Shown in pieces: positions 63,465-64,000 of a stretch of DNA of 64,000 nt (within the stretch, counting starts at the first letter, position 1; each line of letters opens with the position of its first letter). This DNA is from Legionella cincinnatiensis. Its GTDB lineage: Bacteria; Pseudomonadota; Gammaproteobacteria; Legionellales; Legionellaceae. Made by a program: the position numbers and the translations under genes. Under the pieces are notes generated by a model that was not told the origin of the DNA, searched no databases, and was given only the letters and a program-made list of their open reading frames with translations. The stretch spans positions 248,001-312,000 of the forward strand of contig NZ_UGNX01000001.1 in NCBI RefSeq assembly GCF_900452415.1, in the 5' to 3' direction.

Positions 63465-64000
63465 TTTGACAGTTCTTTTTTGGGCCATGCTTTTCTGCCC
63501 CAGGTCCAAAGATAATCAATGTAGGTAATTACTGTAGTTATTGTTGTCAAACAGATTAATGTGGTTAATAAATAGACGGGGAAGGCAAAATAAGCCAATT
63601 CAAAGAGGCATGAAGTCACTAAAGTGAGCTGCAATGCTGTATTGATTTTGCTTAGAACCGTGGGTTGAAACTCTAGTTTTTGGCGAATAAAGTGGTACCA
63701 GGCTACTACCCCTAGAGAAATAGTTAAATCTCTAAGAAAAACTAATGCAACTAACCACCAAGGCAGTACGCCTATTAATGCTAATGAAATAAAGCTGGAA
63801 GCGATTAATAATTTATCGGCTAAAGGGTCGACAAAGGACCCAAAAAAACTTTGCCAGTTAAAGCTTCTCGCTAAAAAACCATCTAAACCATCACTAAGAC
63901 CAGCCAGAATAAATAAGTAAAAAGCAATAATATATTCATGAACATATAAATAGAATAAAAAAGGAACGATTAATAGTAAGCGCAATAAAGTAAGCGCATT
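63461..64000 (-). CDS. CDP-alcohol phosphatidyltransferase, partial
   Basis: This integral membrane phospholipid-synthesis enzyme is cut by the right edge. The CDP-alcohol motif D-G-x2-A-R-x8-G-x3-D-x3-D is intact as SDGLDGFLARSF then GSFVDPLADKLL at about residues 30-56 of the visible part, with four to five helices around it. The reading frame stays open to the last base (NALTLLRLLLIVPF...), typical of the family's N-terminus, so only a few residues are missing. It overlaps hda by four bases. A CDP-alcohol phosphatidyltransferase beside hda occurs in several gammaproteobacteria. The exact acceptor (glycerol-3-phosphate or other) is not established. Confidence 0.85.
   Translation of the reverse strand, partial: NALTLLRLLLIVPFLFYLYVHEYIIAFYLFILAGLSDGLDGFLARSFNWQSFFGSFVDPLADKLLIASSFISLALIGVLPWWLVALVFLRDLTISLGVVAWYHFIRQKLEFQPTVLSKINTALQLTLVTSCLFELAYFAFPVYLLTTLICLTTITTVITYIDYLWTWGRKAWPKKELSK

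Noticed and set aside
1-64000. tRNA or rRNA genes
   Set aside because: I looked for the T-loop pattern GGTTCGAATC and for CCA-like ends in all gaps and found no convincing cloverleaf.

Overview
The window is AT-rich, gene-dense gammaproteobacterial chromosome. It most likely comes from Legionella or a close relative (inference). The reasons are the type 2 IPP isomerase, the LapA/LapB-like secreted M28 aminopeptidase, the order prkA-yeaH-spoVR, and several large orphan proteins with eukaryote-like or effector-like features (RasGEF-like, HAD-like, multi-TM). No tRNA, rRNA or CRISPR array was seen.

Region 1 (1-21.7 kb) is a surface-polysaccharide (LPS O-chain type) locus. At the left edge a minus-strand block holds a GT2 glycosyltransferase, a methyltransferase, a GtrA-like flippase and a glucose-1-phosphate cytidylyltransferase cut by the window end. 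Divergent from it are a sugar C-methyltransferase and a Gfo/Idh/MocA oxidoreductase. Then come three separate acyltransferase-3 membrane proteins (one fused to an SGNH domain), a Wzx-like flippase, a GNAT protein, a polysaccharide deacetylase, a GT2, a Wzy-like polymerase and a GT4. The last genes are a WbuB-like transferase, an RmlD-like reductase and an FnlA/WbjB-like dehydratase. The expected next gene, a UDP-sugar 2-epimerase, is absent; a decayed transposase lies in its place.

Region 2 (21.7-30 kb) has a geranylgeranyl-reductase-family flavoprotein facing a type 2 IPP isomerase, with an IS982-like transposase remnant between them. It continues with an FMN reductase, a cold-shock protein, an MFS efflux pump, Rep helicase and an unlisted 49-residue acidic protein upstream of rep.

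Region 3 (30-43.6 kb) mixes housekeeping genes (hslO, typA, nadK, recN) with proteins of unknown function: a 261 aa and a 165 aa protein, a 790 aa RasGEF-like coiled-coil protein and a 649 aa multi-TM protein. A 139 bp palindromic MITE-like element lies after hslO. The secreted aminopeptidase gene closes the region.

Region 4 (43.6-45.2 kb) is the most unusual non-coding stretch: six tandem copies of a ~204 bp unit, each able to fold into a long, interrupted hairpin. The array is followed by a short fossil of spoVR sequence and a HAD-like effector candidate.

Region 5 (46.7-64 kb) is mainly core: spoVR, yeaH and prkA as one operon; pepN; a MazG-like gene; a membrane-anchored cyclic-nucleotide-binding-domain protein; aroE; a patatin phospholipase; a POT peptide transporter; a His/Gly/Trp-rich lipoprotein; an amino-acid-binding protein; a multi-TM orphan; hda; and a CDP-alcohol phosphatidyltransferase that runs off the right edge.
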